Below are positions 53,200-64,000 of a stretch of 64,000 nucleotides of DNA, one piece after another (the first letter of the stretch is position 1; every line of letters begins with the position of its first letter). This DNA is from Oscarella lobularis. Lineage: Eukaryota > Porifera > Homoscleromorpha > Homosclerophorida > Oscarellidae. Both the position numbers and the translations under genes were made by a program. The notes under the pieces were generated by a model that saw nothing but the letters and a program-made list of their open reading frames with translations, was not told the DNA's origin and did no database searches. The DNA is taken from positions 2,807,747 through 2,871,746 of the forward strand of contig NC_089179.1 of assembly GCF_947507565.1 (NCBI RefSeq), read 5' to 3'.

Positions 53200-54860
53200 G
53201 AGCGCTCTAGCACAGTATTGGTGGCTGTAGCAGCTCCAGCAATTGCGTCGGGATCGGCATCGGCTCTGGATCGAGCTGCGGGGAGATATCTCTTAGCGCC
53301 CGCAGTGAGACGTTACGTGAATGCCCGTCTGCGAGGGTGTTTTGCCCTCCGGGGATGTGCCTGGCTTTCCACGCGAAACCAAAATGCCCCGCGAAGAACT
53401 GCAGCGTTTTCTGTAAGGGCATGAGCGCCGCGTCTCTGCTAGAACCTGAGCGCACGGCGGCTACCACCACAGTGTTGTCGGACTCGAGCAACACGGGTGC
53501 GCCCGACCAGTGACGGCCCCACAGCGCCGCCGCTAGCAGGACTGGCAGCAGCTCCTTTGGCGCAATTGGAAGCGGCGCCCACTGCTCCGATCACGGCCAC
53601 CGAAACTAGTGCGACGCCCAGGCCGCCCCGCAGCCCCACGAGCCTGACGCGTCGCTCCTCACTACAAAACCGGGGCGCCGCCGCCTGCGTGGAGAAGAAC
53701 CCTCTCCCGTTCCAGCGCTCTAAGAAGACGCCCCACCATCGCAGGTCTGCTTTAGCCTCGGCATTGAGTCGCACACATTGCGAGAGCTTCCGCTGGTCCT
53801 TCGATGCGTCGATTAACCAACGAACAAACGAACGACCGGCCGGAACCACGGTGGCGGCGTGCTGCAATGACCCAATCAACGACAGCAGGTCCCGCTTCTT
53901 TCTTGCCGACCGTGATTGCTATGCCCTGACCTCCTGGCGCAGACGCAGCAGCTTTGCTTGTAGCAGCCGCATCAGGCCTGCCACCGTGTCTAACTCAATG
54001 CCCAAGAAGACGAGCGTTGAGCTCGGGCCGCCGATCTTGTCGCTTGCCACTGGCACGCCCAGCTGTTCGCAGACCTGCAGCCCTGCCCGCAATTGTTGAT
54101 CGCCATCTGACGACTGCGGACGCCCAATGAACAGGAAATCATCGAGGTAATGCATGCCGATCCGGACGCCCCTCTGCAGCATGATCCAGAGCAGTGCGTC
54201 TGGCACGGCGGAGAAGATTGCCGGCGCGGATCGTCAGCCAAAGGGCAATACGGTGTCTACGTAGATCTGGCCACGCCACTGCATGCCTAGCAAGTGGCGG
54301 TCCGCTGGGTGCACGGGAATAATTCGGTAAGCGCTTTGGATGTCAAGCTTGGCTAGCGTAGCCCCCGGACCGAGCTGCAGGCAACGGCCCACGGTGTCCT
54401 CTACGCGGATATACCGCGTCGAGCACCATTCCGGGCGGATCGCGTCGTTGATGCTGCTGCCCTTGGGAGAGGATAAATCCACGATCATCCGCCACCGTCC
54501 CGGTTTGTGAGGCTTGGGAATCACCCCAAACGGGCTTATGCACACCCAGCGCGCGTGCTCTAACGGCACGGGACCCACCACTCTGCCCATCGCGATCTCT
54601 CCCTGCAGGTAGCTGTCCACGACCGCCGGGTGCTCGCGTGCCGATGGCAAGTTGCGGCGCACGCGTGGTCGCTTGCTCGCTTCGCCGCCGTACTCAATCC
54701 GGAATCTCTCGGACAGTCCGCTAATAAGCCACGACGTGAAGCGTCGATTGGGATGGGCTCGCATTCCGTCCGCCCAGGCCTGCGGTACAATCGGCGAAAA
54801 CGAAGCGGTTGCTCATGCCTCAGAGAGAGGTTCTCGTACTGCATTCGCCGCGTCCAATGC
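53200..54860 (-). pseudogene. Reverse transcriptase-RNase H of YR element II
   Basis: Minus-strand blocks: ISPFGVIPKPHKPGRWRMIV and LAKLDIQSAYRIIPVHPADR (54764-54237), then after a frame break HYLDDFLFIG (catalytic YLDD, near 54140), FVRWLIDASKDQRKLSQCVR and the RNase H end LLESDNTVVVAAVRSGSSRD (53494). At least three frameshifts. It is homologous block by block to the intact gene at 58442-60109. Confidence 0.75.
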
Positions 54861-55009
54861 CTTTAGCGCCGACTACGAACGGTACGCACCGGCGGCAAGA
54901 CCGCACACGTCTAGGAACCGGTAAGACAAGGTTTAATGCATGACGCAAACTATAAGCTACGCGCGAACACAGGCGGGACCCAACACTAGCGACGCGTGCA
55001 CTCGCTCTC

Positions 55010-56721
55010 TCGTCAGTCCTTCTGCGGCCTGGGCGACGCCGCCCGTTGTCCTTGCGCCGCCTGCGGTGTCTTCGCCGCAGTTTTGCAATCGAGGGCGCGA
55101 TGTCCTTTACCGCACTTATCGCAAGCGTGTCGATAAACGCAATTTGTGCCGAAGCGACAGCTATTCTGCGCGAAGTTGAAAAGCCTGCACACGTCGCGAC
55201 TTGCCGTGGGCCCACGTCGAGCGCCGGTTTTAGCTTCCGCGGCGGGCCTAACCACACGCAGCGCGCACTCGCTCGCTTTGTAGTCACCCGCGCTACAGAT
55301 CGAGCAGGCCAAGCACTCGAGGGACAGCACGTGTGACGTGAACAGGTCGGGGTCTTTGATTGCCCACGACAGCTGCGGCTCTGCCGCCGCCTTCTGTCGA
55401 AACAGGGAATCGTAAGTTGGCCATTCTGGATTGCGAAACTTTTCAGCCATTTGCACGATCAGTCGTATATACCCGAGCATCTCGTTTGCCCGGCTCGGGC
55501 GTTGCGAGATTTCTACCCTTGCGAACGCCGCAAACGCCTGTACCCACTGTGCGATCAACGCAATGCGCCGCATCGGCGCCCGCGAGCTAGATGCGGGCGA
55601 GAGCCACCTCTACCGCTCGACGGAAAAGCTCTGCGTTATCAGGAAGTAGCTCGGAGAGGTCATCATACTCGCGAGCAGTGATCTTTGCTACGATGCGTCT
55701 CGGCACAACGCCCAGCAATGCTCCTAGCGAAACCGGAGAAGTCGAACAACGGGGTTTCTTCGCGAGCGGCATAAATACCTCCGGCAAGACGGATCTTCGG
55801 CGAGTGGCTCGACCTCCGCGGGAGGCGCTGCAGGCTGCGCCAGCTGCTCGACGTGCAAGCCTTGCAGAAGACAGGGCGGAGGAAGGCCTCCGAGCTGTTG
55901 TGGCGGCGGCAGTGGTGGCTGCATTTGCTGAGGCTGCTGCAGCGACGGTTGCGGCTGCAACAGAAGCTGTGCCAGCTGTAAATGCTGTTGCTGCTGCTGC
56001 TGCTGCTGCTTCGCCAGCGCTGGCTGAAGCTGTGGTCCTATGTCGCGCTGACCGCGTGGAACGCCTTCCAAGGGAGCGCCTGGGAAGAGTGGTTCCACCA
56101 AACTAGCTGACTTCTTGTGGGAGCGCGTCGCAAGGTAGAGTCCAACCCCGCTAAACGGTGTCGCCTGGGGCTGCCTTGGGGAGGCGCCGCTTAACGACCC
56201 TGGAATGGGAATGCCGCCAACGGATGTTGACAGGTCCGCGACAAGCACAAGGCCGAGGAAGGCGAAAAACAAAGTGATTGACCAGCGCGTGTTCTCTCGT
56301 CGCGTTAGTCCCCGCGCGCCCGCTACCCAACGTACCTGCATTAATAGCTTGTACTGTTTGCTGGACGATGCCGGCGACCAAGGCTTGCATAGGTACGGGG
56401 AACGCCCCCAGCGGCTCTACCAGCGGCCGTCCGAGCGGCGCTGACACTGCCGGCGGCGGCACTGGAGGCTGTTGAACCGGTTGTTGACGCGGAGGCCCTT
56501 GTGCCGGTTGTGGAGGCGGCATAGGCACGGGCGGTAGCTGAGGAAGCACTTTCGCTGGTTTTTTTGCTTCGCTGGCTGACGCTGAGGCGGCGACTGCGCC
56601 GCCTGCCGTGGAGCTGACGACGACGTGCTGGTGCCGGACGTGCCACGGCCGGGCGGGCCTGGTTGCCCGGGTGCTGCTCACCTCCTTCGTCCTCGTGATC
56701 AACTTGAAGTTGATCGGCCAT
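55010..56721 (-). pseudogene. Gag of YR element II
   Basis: The ATG at 56721 opens MADQLQVDHEDEGGEQHPGN. After frame changes there is a P/Q-rich part (LPQLPPVPMPPPQPAQGP), a poly-Q run encoded by GCT repeats near 55990, the conserved YDDLSELLPDNAELFRRAVE, WVQAFAAFARVEISQRPSRA and WPTYDSLFRQKAAAEPQLSW. Two zinc motifs follow (CRLFNFAQNSCRFGTNCVYR and CDKCGKGHRALDC). It would package RNA. It is frameshifted. Confidence 0.7.
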
Positions 56722-56960
56722 GAGCGATGCGAGAAAATAGCGAGAAAGGCGAGAACAAAAAGAAAGGCGATAATTTTTTGCTTGCGTGCGCGCTGACGGC
56801 GACTGACGTAGGGTAGTCGCCCGCGCCTGTTAAGTATCCCTCGCGGTAGATATCATCCGCGTTTAAACTTATTATTAAACTTCCTATAAATGCCGTCACA
56901 TGACGACTCAGACTAATCTAAATACCGTCATGTGCCGTAACTTTTTAAAGGGGAACTAAC

Positions 56961-57224
56961 ATGGCAAATTGACCCCTTTTTACGCCGTAGATCTGTAGTT
57001 TGGTGCATTGTCTTTCCGTTCGTGGGCAATCTTAGATCCTGTAATAGACAACTCGCGGAGAAATCGCAGTGCAAATTTGTCATGCGACTGGTTTCATACG
57101 GGCGACTGTTACGTCACAAGAGGCCTACGGTGTTCGCTCGTTGATATTCCTACGTACCCACCCCTAAAATCCCTTTGCCCAGCAAGGGGGTTGGCAGGTA
57201 CGCGGAGGGTGTCCGGCCGCGCCC
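56961..57224. other. Junction between YR elements II and III
   Basis: No gene recognised. It probably contains the 5' limit of element II and the 3' terminal repeat of element III, but neither boundary could be fixed. Confidence 0.35.
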
Positions 57225-57479
57225 CTATCCCGTGGGAGTGGTTCCAGACAGATAGGCATTGCTGATCTGACACCCCAAACATACCGGGACGGTCTCGAGG
57301 CACAGCCTCGCGATCGACTCGCCCCAAATCACTCCAGAAACGTTCGCAACACCGTTTCTCGCCCGTATCCGGGACTTTGAAAACGCCCACCTATATCGTA
57401 CGCGAAAAACCACGCGAAACACACGACGAACGACAATGCGAAAAACCCCACGTCCACAAAAACGACGCAAACGAACAGT

Positions 57480-58450
57480 CTCGTTCAACTCGACCCGCTG
57501 GCCGACCGGATTCCTGCTGTACGCCGCCACGTCGCTCGGACCGAGGCAAATATATCTGTGGAACGCGTCGCTTTTCTATCGACCAAGGGTCCGGATCGTC
57601 GAGTCTTCGAATCCGCGCACCGCCGCTGTCGATGCCGCTCCGATGCGAAAACTGTGGCCCGAAAAATTGGCTGCTTGCACGCCTTGCGATTCCAGCGCCC
57701 GACAAACGCTCTCCAGGAGCCGTGCCCCCGAAAGCGGGCGACCATCCTCATAGCAGAAGAGCGCCCCCGGCCTCCATCCACGGCACGCCAAGTAAGACAG
57801 AAGCGCCCCCACCGGACACAGATCCGTATCCGTGCGACCCATATAGATCGCGACGCCCTGACGAAAAGGATCCGTCTTCGACTGCTTCAGGCCTAAGCCC
57901 ACCAAGGATGGAGACGTCCAGGAATCCACCGCGACGTCGAACGCCGACAAATGGCGCAGCGGGTCGAACGGCCTGCCCACCACAAATTCGCCTGAGCGCG
58001 AGAAGCCGAGAAACCCACAACAGCACGCTGCCCAGAGCTTCTTCGCTTCCCAACTGTCTGCCGATGCGGTCCACGCGTTCCGTAGCAGCCGTAGGATTGT
58101 CGGGGTAATCGGCAGGCGCCGATCGGGCGCCGGGCAACCCTGATGACGCTTAATTCCCCGGAGCACCAAATCCAGCTGAGGGTGCGCGGCCGCAAACGGA
58201 TCCCCCATGCCAGAGACAACCTGCCAATGCCTCACGCCAGCCAGGTAGGATTTAATTCTGCTATATGCCTTGCCTTCTAGCGCTAAAGCCGCGCAAAAAC
58301 CCGCAAGCAAATGTTCCGACGCGGGCAACGGCGTCAGTCTCCGCTGGCAGCAGAAACGGGCAAAGTGATTCTCCCCGGTGCGGTACGCCCGGCGAGTGGA
58401 GTCTGCCACGCCAAGTGCAGCGGATTCCCGAACTGCGAACGCTAGTCCTG
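57480..58450 (-). pseudogene. Tyrosine recombinase of YR element III, one nonsense codon
   Basis: The frame reads ADSTRRAYRTGENHFARFCC, SYLAGVRHWQVVSG, PQLDLVLRGIKRHQGC, GFSRSGEFVVG (first catalytic Arg), GLGLKQSKTDPFRQGVAIYM, GHSFRIGAASTAA (HxxR) and TIRTLGR. It then meets TAG at 57578-57576 where the family has a Trp, and continues KSDAFHRYICLGP with the catalytic Tyr. Everything else is open. The enzyme would integrate the circular cDNA intermediate. The stop removes the nucleophile. Confidence 0.8.
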
Positions 58451-60109
58451 CAGTAGCCAGTTGATCCGCCGCGGTTCCAATAGCTCCCAGAGCGCTGGCG
58501 GCACCGGGAAGCTCTCCTCGGCCATCTGCGGACAGAATCTCTTAACCTCCGTTACCGAGTGTTCCCGAGACAGCGCGTCTGCGACATGTTTTAGCTTTCC
58601 GGGCAAGTGCCGAGCTCGCAGAGTGAAAGAGAACGCTGCCTTTATAAACTGCAGAGAGCGCAGCAGCGGCATCAGGGTAGCATCCCGGGATGTTCTCGAG
58701 TTGACTGCCACCACGACCGTGGAATTATCTGATTCCAATAGCATGACAGAGCCCGACCACTCACGTCCCCAGACCGCCGCCGCCACCACCACCGGTAGCA
58801 GCTCCTTGAGGGCTATTCGCTCTGGGCGCCAAACCGTAGACCAAGGCGCGTTAAACCACCGCGAACCGGTCACCGCCGCGCACCCCCACGACCCCGAAGC
58901 ATCGGATTGTACCCGAAACGTCGGCTTGGCCGCGATAGACGCAAAGAATCCACTGCCATTCCGATGCTCAAGAAACAGGCTCCACCACAACAGGTCCGCT
59001 CTTACCTCCGCGCTAAGACGCAGAACGTGGTGCATCTCGGGGCGCCGCATCGACAGATCGATAAGCCGCCGCACGAACGACCGCCCCGCTGGGATGGCCT
59101 TTGCCGCGTGATGTAGGAGACCCACCAGCGACAACAGCTCTCTCTTAGTGGCCTTTTTTCGCGCTCGCCACTGTCGCACAAGACCCTGCACCCGAAGGAG
59201 CTTGTCCCGCGGCATGCGAAGCTCCTGCGCCTGCGTGTCCAGCTCCAAGCTCAGGAACGAGACACACGTCGCCGGGCCCTCCAGTTTGTGCAGGGCAACG
59301 GGCACTCCCAACTCCTCGCACGTTTGGAGCGCAATTTCTCTGTTGGACCGCCCCGCCGCCGTGTTCGGGGTTCCAAAGAACAAAAAATCATCCAAGTAGT
59401 GTACTCCCTCCTGCACGCCACGCTGGAGTAGTATCAACAGCAGTGCATCGGCGACCGCCGAGAAAATGATCGGTGCCGACCGGAGCCCAAACGGAAGCGC
59501 CGTGTTCACAAACACGTTTTCCTGCCAAGCCACGCCCAGAAGGTGCCGGTCCGCCGGGTGTACCAGAACGATCCGATACGCGCTTTGAATATCGAGCTTT
59601 ACCAGAGACACCTCCTTGCCCATCCGCCAACAGACGCGCACCGCTTCATCCACGCTCACATAAGACACGGAGCACGCCTCGGGCGAAATCCCGTCGTTAA
59701 CGCTACCACCTCGCGGAGACGATAAGTCTACAATAAGTCGCCACCGTCCCGGCGGGCCCGACTTCGGAATGACGCCGAACGGACTGACATGGACCCCCGC
59801 CTGATTTTGAACGGGCCCCCTCAGGGTACCCGCCGCCACTTCGGCCGCGATATAGCGCCGAACCACATCTGGGTGCTCCGCTGCCGAGCGCATGTTACGC
59901 CTTGACCGTGAACGCGGGGTGCAACCATCGTCATAGCCAATGCGGAAGCCGTTTGCCAGGCCTTCCACCAGCAGATTGGCAAAGTCTCTATCCGGATAGA
60001 CCGCCAAAGCCGCTTGCCACGCCTCCACTCTGATCGGAGATAACGCTGGAGCTGCCCACTCCGTCGAACGCGTCATCCGCGCTGCGCCAGCCGTCTCCAG
60101 CTCCCGCAA
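58442..60109 (-). CDS. Reverse transcriptase-RNase H of YR element III
   Basis: An intact 555-residue frame. RT motifs are FGVIPKSGPPGRWRLIVDLS, VKLDIQSAYRIVLVHPADRH, ALPFGLRSAPIIFS and HYLDDFLFFG with the catalytic YLDD. A connection region leads to RNase H with QSDASGSWGCAA, ALKELLPVVVAAAVWG, LLESDNSTVVVAV and HLPGKLKHVADALSREH. This is the DIRS/Ngaro type of RT, with the recombinase in a following, overlapping frame. It would copy element RNA into cDNA. Upstream residues show no clear protease. The start is the first ATG of the frame; the real protein may be fused to gag by frameshifting. Confidence 0.88.
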   Translation of the reverse strand: MRELETAGAARMTRSTEWAAPALSPIRVEAWQAALAVYPDRDFANLLVEGLANGFRIGYDDGCTPRSRSRRNMRSAAEHPDVVRRYIAAEVAAGTLRGPVQNQAGVHVSPFGVIPKSGPPGRWRLIVDLSSPRGGSVNDGISPEACSVSYVSVDEAVRVCWRMGKEVSLVKLDIQSAYRIVLVHPADRHLLGVAWQENVFVNTALPFGLRSAPIIFSAVADALLLILLQRGVQEGVHYLDDFLFFGTPNTAAGRSNREIALQTCEELGVPVALHKLEGPATCVSFLSLELDTQAQELRMPRDKLLRVQGLVRQWRARKKATKRELLSLVGLLHHAAKAIPAGRSFVRRLIDLSMRRPEMHHVLRLSAEVRADLLWWSLFLEHRNGSGFFASIAAKPTFRVQSDASGSWGCAAVTGSRWFNAPWSTVWRPERIALKELLPVVVAAAVWGREWSGSVMLLESDNSTVVVAVNSRTSRDATLMPLLRSLQFIKAAFSFTLRARHLPGKLKHVADALSREHSVTEVKRFCPQMAEESFPVPPALWELLEPRRINWLLQD

Positions 60110-60339
60110 GCGAGGCAGGAGAACGTGAGCCCCGCCGGCTAGGCCGCAAGCATCTACGCCAGAACATCCGGTAATTAGCCTTTACTTAAAATAACAACCA
60201 CGCCCTTGCGCGTGTGCCACCCCTTAAACGACGCAAAACAGAGCAATCGCCATGCGCACACGCGACCAAAGAAAAACAAAATCCCACAAACCGCTTGTTC
60301 ACCCCACGCCCCAAAGGGGGCGAGAACGCAACAAAAGAA

Positions 60340-61963
60340 AAACACTATTTGGGCGGGCCCGCCTACCGCGCCCGTGCAGGCGTCGACTGCTTGCACGCGC
60401 TCGCCTTGTGCCCCGCCATGCCGCACTTGCTGCAAGCATGCATGAAGACGGAATTGGCCCCGTAGGAGCAGCCTTCCTTCCCGAAATTGAACAGCTTGCA
60501 ATACTGGGTCTTGCGCTGCTTTGCCCCTTTTTCTTTGGGCTTGCGGTAGACCACTTCAGACGTCGGCGCGAGCGCGCAGTCCTCCGAGGCGTGGTCTGCC
60601 TCGAGGCAATATTCGCACTAAGGCGGAGCCCTCGCCGGCCTGTACTTCTCCGCCATGAAGGAATTGGGGAATATGGCAAGGTCCAACGCCGACCACGCCT
60701 TCGCCGGGTTCGCTGCCGCTTGTGCACGAAACAGCCGGTCGTATTCTAGCCAGCCCGAACCCCCGCGACGTTGAGCTTCGCCAACGAGCAGGCGTAGGTA
60801 CGTCATAAGCTCCGTCGAGCGCTGCGGCTGGGAAGCCAAAGTCACCGCCGCGAACGCGGCGAAGGCCTGAACCCAGGAAAGCAACGACGTCAAACGCCGC
60901 ATCGGCGTGCGGGGAGTGAACCAGCCCGCTGCGATACCCCGCTCGGCCTCGCGTCGTCGTAGCTTGACGTTATCCGGCAGAAGTTTGGAGAAGTCGACAA
61001 ACTCACCGTCGAGAATCTTGTCGACCAGCCTCCCGGAACTGGCGTTAAAGCCTCGCCGAATGCGAACGGGATGGCACGAGCCTTCTTCACTGGAGGCGGT
61101 CCGTCCGACCAAAACGACGGAAACCACTCCGGAAGTGCCGCTGGCGCTGACGCAACCAACGCCGGCTGCGCCAATGGCGCCGCCACACTCAAGCCGGGCG
61201 GCCCCGACACTCCCGGGGGAGGAGGTTGACCCGCCGTCGCCGGATTGGCCGTAGCGCTGGCCACTCTTGGCGCCTGCACTTCATTCACCGTACGCGTGGG
61301 CGCCACTGAACCTCCGAGGGAGAACGAAGGAAAGGGAGCCAACCGCGCGCTCGCCGCTCCCTGCGCGCGCCCAAGACCAGAGAGAACGCTTGATGACGGC
61401 AGACTGCCCAGCGCGCCTCTGCCGCCACCCGCTGCAAAGAGAAACAGGCTAAGCCCCGCCTCCCGCCAATATCCGCTGCAGGTGTTGCGCGCTAAATGAG
61501 CCCGCCCTTGGCCGAACGCCAACGCCACGGTCCGATCGCCACGGAACGCCCTCCCCCGCGATTGGGAGCGCCTTTCCCGGAAAGGAGAGAAATGCCTACT
61601 TGCACGATCCGGTACGACTTCAGAGACCACCGACTAGACGAATGATCGCAGCACCAATCGCTCTCCGTCCGCCGTCTGAACCCAAACATCCGACGTCCGT
61701 GGAAGCGCCGACCCTGACGCCTGAGACGACGGGTTTGCCGGGGCTGTTTGGGCGAGCGGCACCGCCGACGAAACTGAGGGAGCCGTGGCTGTCAGGGCGA
61801 TCGGCGCCGCCGACGAAACTGAGGTAGCGGCCGATGATCCAGTGGCCGAAGGTGCACTCGGTGGCCCCGTCGATCGCGATGGAAGGCTCGATGCCGAGCG
61901 CTGGCTTGCGAACAATCCCGAGAGCCCGAGGGAGTAGTCGCGCGTCTGACTGCGAGTTCTCAT
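60340..61963 (-). pseudogene. Gag of YR element III, frameshifted
   Basis: The ATG at 61963 opens MRTRSQTRDYSLGLSGLFAS, a serine/alanine-rich region. Later blocks in other frames are VDFSKLLPDNVKLRRREAER, LLSWVQAFAAFAAVTLASQP, EYDRLFRAQAAANPAKAWSA and the zinc motifs YCKLFNFGKEGCSYGANSVF and CSKCGMAGHKASAC. The same order occurs in element II. At least two frame changes separate the blocks, unless some reflect programmed frameshifting. Confidence 0.65.
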
Positions 61964-62120
61964 CGATGGAAGCATAAAGTAAAGAAGCAACGAAAGAAAA
62001 AGAAAAGCACCTATCTCGCACGCAGGCTAGTGACAGAATGCCCTCTCTCCCGGGATCGCGCGCCTATACCGCGCGCGCGCGTGCCACATTTCCCGCCCGG
62101 TACGAATATCAACCGCGTCT

Positions 62121-62472
62121 AACGGTGTGCGTTAGACTTCACATTTACGGAGCTTCGTACGGGGCCTGCGTTTCCAAGGCGGGACCTCGCGTTTTCGCCT
62201 TCAAATTTCGCCGCCCGACGCCGCCGAAACCGCGCTTCGATCGCGCCGCTGCGCTTCGAACGCACTTCCGCGCAATCGATTTAACGCGCGATCGTCGGGA
62301 CCCCCGCGGCGGATCCTCTTCCGCCGCCGCTTACCCCCGCCGCCGATCGCGCCCGAAATCGAAACGCGACGTCTCGCGCGGGTGCTCCATCGGTCCGCGT
62401 CGACCGATCGCCGCCGTGAAGTCGCGTTTCGCCGAGCGATCGCGCATACGGGACTTGCCGTATCGATTTAGA
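62121..62472. other. GC-rich flank
   Basis: No gene recognised; CpG-rich sequence between the YR element leader and the minisatellite. Confidence 0.4.
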
Positions 62473-62945
62473 GTGCGTTAAAGTGTACCCTGCTTGCGTG
62501 GTACCCTTATGCATGTTTTTCTCCTGAGTTTCCGCATAGTGCAATTCACAGTGTACCATGTTCTGCTAGCAGGGTATGTATCCGTGATGCATGTTGTCTC
62601 CCTCAGTTTACCGCATAGTGCAATTCACAGTGTACCATCCCTGCTTGCAGGGTGCATATGCATCCCTGATGCATGTTTTCCCCCTGCTTTTACAGCATAG
62701 TGCAATTCACAGTGTACCATGCCCTGCTTGCAGGGTATGCATCCCTGATGCATGTTTCCCTGAGTTTACCGCATAGTGCAATTCACAGTGTACCATGCCC
62801 TGCTTGCAGGGTATGTGTCCCTGATGCATGTTTTCTCCCTGAGTTTACCGCATAGTGCAATTCACAGTGTACCATCTTCTGCTTGCAGGGTATGTATCCC
62901 TGATGCATGTTTTCCCCTGAGTTTACCGCATAGTGCAATTCACTT
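62473..62945. repeat. 79-bp minisatellite, about six copies
   Basis: The core GCATAGTGCAATTCAC begins at 62534, 62613, 62695, 62771, 62850 and 62928, spacings of 76-82 bp. Each unit also contains GTGTACCAT, a CCCTGCTTGCAGGG palindrome and TGATGCATGT. The apparent plus-strand reading frames across it are repeat artefacts. Confidence 0.92.
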
Positions 62946-63039
62946 GCGTGGCAGCTTTAGATTATGGGAAGATAAACCATTTGCCGATTTTGAAAAGACC
63001 AAGACCGGTTAACTCATCTTTGCTGCGAAATAGAATTGA

Positions 63040-63780
63040 TTCATTTGCAGGATGACCCTTTTCCGTTGCGGCAGCTCTTGGACAAGGACCGGTCTATTCA
63101 CAGCTGCAAAGCGGCTCCGGTCTATTCGTAGCGCTTGAAACGAGAGAGGTTACTTTCCATCTGCAGTAGGCCGGACCGAATGCAGCAGCTGTAAATGCAC
63201 CGAGACCGCGACTACTGCGCAGATTGATCTGAGCAGTGAATGGACCGACGCGAGCTGCTGCTGCTGCTGCGGCTGCTGCTGCTGCTGCTGCTGCGATTAG
63301 CCCGGTTTGAGCAGCTGTAAATAGACCGTGACCGTCTGCTACTTCTGCGATGGGACCGCGCGATTGCGTAGAGGAGCGGTTTATATATATGCCGAGGCCC
63401 GCTACTGCAGCTGTTTTAATGGGCAAGGACTAACATGTACAGCAGTTGCGAAGGATTTAAGACCGGATTCAGCGCAGCTACAAATTACCCAGGATCGCTT
63501 GCTGTACATGGACCCGACCGATTACTGAATGTCCAAATAGATGACTAGTCAAATAGTTACGAAATGTTAATCGGGAGCCTCCAAATGAACCAAGTCGGTT
63601 TACAGCGTAGGAAATGACCAGCCTGAGATTTCACCTTGAATAGCTTTTGCGGCTGTAAATAAGCTTTAACAAGAAACTGCAGCTGTATTCCAATAAGCCT
63701 GACCCGGGTAGAAAAGCCGTAAATAGACCACGGAGGTCGAATTGCAGCGGCCCTAAAAAAGACCCGATTCCTGCATTAGA
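63040..63780. repeat. Degenerate interspersed repeats with GCAGCTGTAAATAGACCG core
   Basis: Variants of GCAGCTGTAAATAGACCG occur near 63100, 63185, 63308, 63646, 63678 and 63715, spaced irregularly, mixed with GACCGG and ACCGCG motifs. It looks like an eroded satellite. No gene is present. Confidence 0.5.
63253..63296 (+). repeat. (CTG)n microsatellite
   Basis: CTG units with one CGG interruption; embedded in the degenerate repeat region. Confidence 0.9.
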
Positions 63781-64000
63781 GATATAGCGTTAGAGATATA
63801 CAGTACCGATCATATGTATTAGGCCACCCTGGTTTCTTTAGTAAACATTGTCGTAATACGCGCTCATTCATTCAAAAGATACGTAGAAGTCGAACTTCTG
63901 TTTGCACTAGTATCAACCATCTACCTTTCCTCTTCTTTCGTAGAACAAATGTTGCAAGTTTTGTAGCAACTGTGTGGCGTTACAAGAGCAGTACTGTAAC

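Larger units (their letters stand above)
51755..56960 (-). mobile_element. YR retrotransposon II (DIRS/Ngaro-type), decayed
   Basis: On the minus strand: leader and tandem units (56960-56765), gag (56721-55010), RT and RNase H (54860-53200), tyrosine recombinase (52990-52214), then terminal blocks (52008-51755). The leader TGACGGCGACTGACGTAGGG is present at both ends in direct orientation. The RT-RH-YR order without a DDE integrase identifies the group. Every gene carries frameshifts or stops. Split direct repeats favour Ngaro over DIRS, but exact ends are not resolved. Confidence 0.75.
57225..62120 (-). mobile_element. YR retrotransposon III (DIRS/Ngaro-type), mostly intact pol
   Basis: On the minus strand: gag (61963-60340), one intact RT-RNase H frame (60109-58442), and a tyrosine recombinase (58450-57480) with a single TAG. 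Its leader (near 62100) shares ATATCAACCGCGTCTAACG-like sequence with the leaders of elements I and II. It lies on the same strand as the other two, immediately next to element II. Exact termini are unresolved. Confidence 0.8.

Noticed and set aside
57377-58108. A 243-codon plus-strand frame
   Set aside because: It lies opposite the tyrosine recombinase gene, is Arg/Pro-rich and has no domain.
58461-59111. A 216-codon plus-strand frame
   Set aside because: It is the antisense shadow of the intact RT-RNase H frame.
62494-63012. Several overlapping plus-strand frames with HSAIHSVP repeats
   Set aside because: They are translations of the 79-bp minisatellite.

Overview
The window is eukaryotic, almost certainly from an early-branching animal. 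It has GT-AG introns of about 35-110 nt (many 47-60 nt), decayed receptor-tyrosine-kinase and FAD-linked oxidoreductase genes, and a dense mix of animal-type transposons. A sponge-like genome is my inference; no rRNA or marker gene confirms it. No operons, CRISPR arrays, tRNA or rRNA genes were seen. All homology calls are from motif recognition by eye; no search or alignment was run.

Layout. 1-3.6 kb: two decayed pieces of an uncharacterised multi-exon gene family (called here the DDFH family) around an 862-bp TA-flanked MITE. 3609-11416: a full-length Helitron with recognisable termini, a spliced RPA-like gene and a Rep-helicase gene broken only by two stop codons. 11.4-16.1 kb: mostly unassigned DNA with a candidate low-complexity gene, a tyrosine-recombinase relic and a decayed gene ending in a SHOCT-like motif. 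16.1-19.3 kb: a Tigger/pogo element (Tigger-1) nested inside a decayed IS630/Tc1-like transposase gene. 19426-25262: a Ty3/Gypsy retrotransposon with 154-bp LTRs. 25.3-33.6 kb: fragments of P-like, coiled-coil/DDE, YqaJ-like, HTH, zinc-finger and hAT genes, including a 1.79-kb P-like element with long inverted repeats and a target-site duplication.

34-39 kb: pseudogenes of a sugar-lactone-oxidase-like FAD enzyme, a receptor tyrosine kinase and a ZSWIM/MULE-like gene. 39390-41855: a second Tigger element (Tigger-2) whose intact transposase gene is divergently paired with an intact HIRAN-domain gene. 42-46.3 kb: a Gypsy integrase fragment, a dispersed repeat, a palindromic TCATGA array, hairpins, a small candidate gene and a MITE. 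46952-50183: the most complete DDFH-family copy, with about ten exons. 50.6-62.1 kb: three same-strand tyrosine-recombinase (DIRS/Ngaro-type) retrotransposons. 62.4-64 kb: a 79-bp minisatellite and degenerate tandem repeats.

The genes mostly serve transposition of their own elements. The best-preserved ones are the Helitron RPA-like protein, the Tigger-1 and Tigger-2 transposases, the HIRAN protein and the RT-RNase H of the third YR element. The two strongest candidates for something undescribed are the HIRAN-carrying Tigger element and the recurrent DDFH family.
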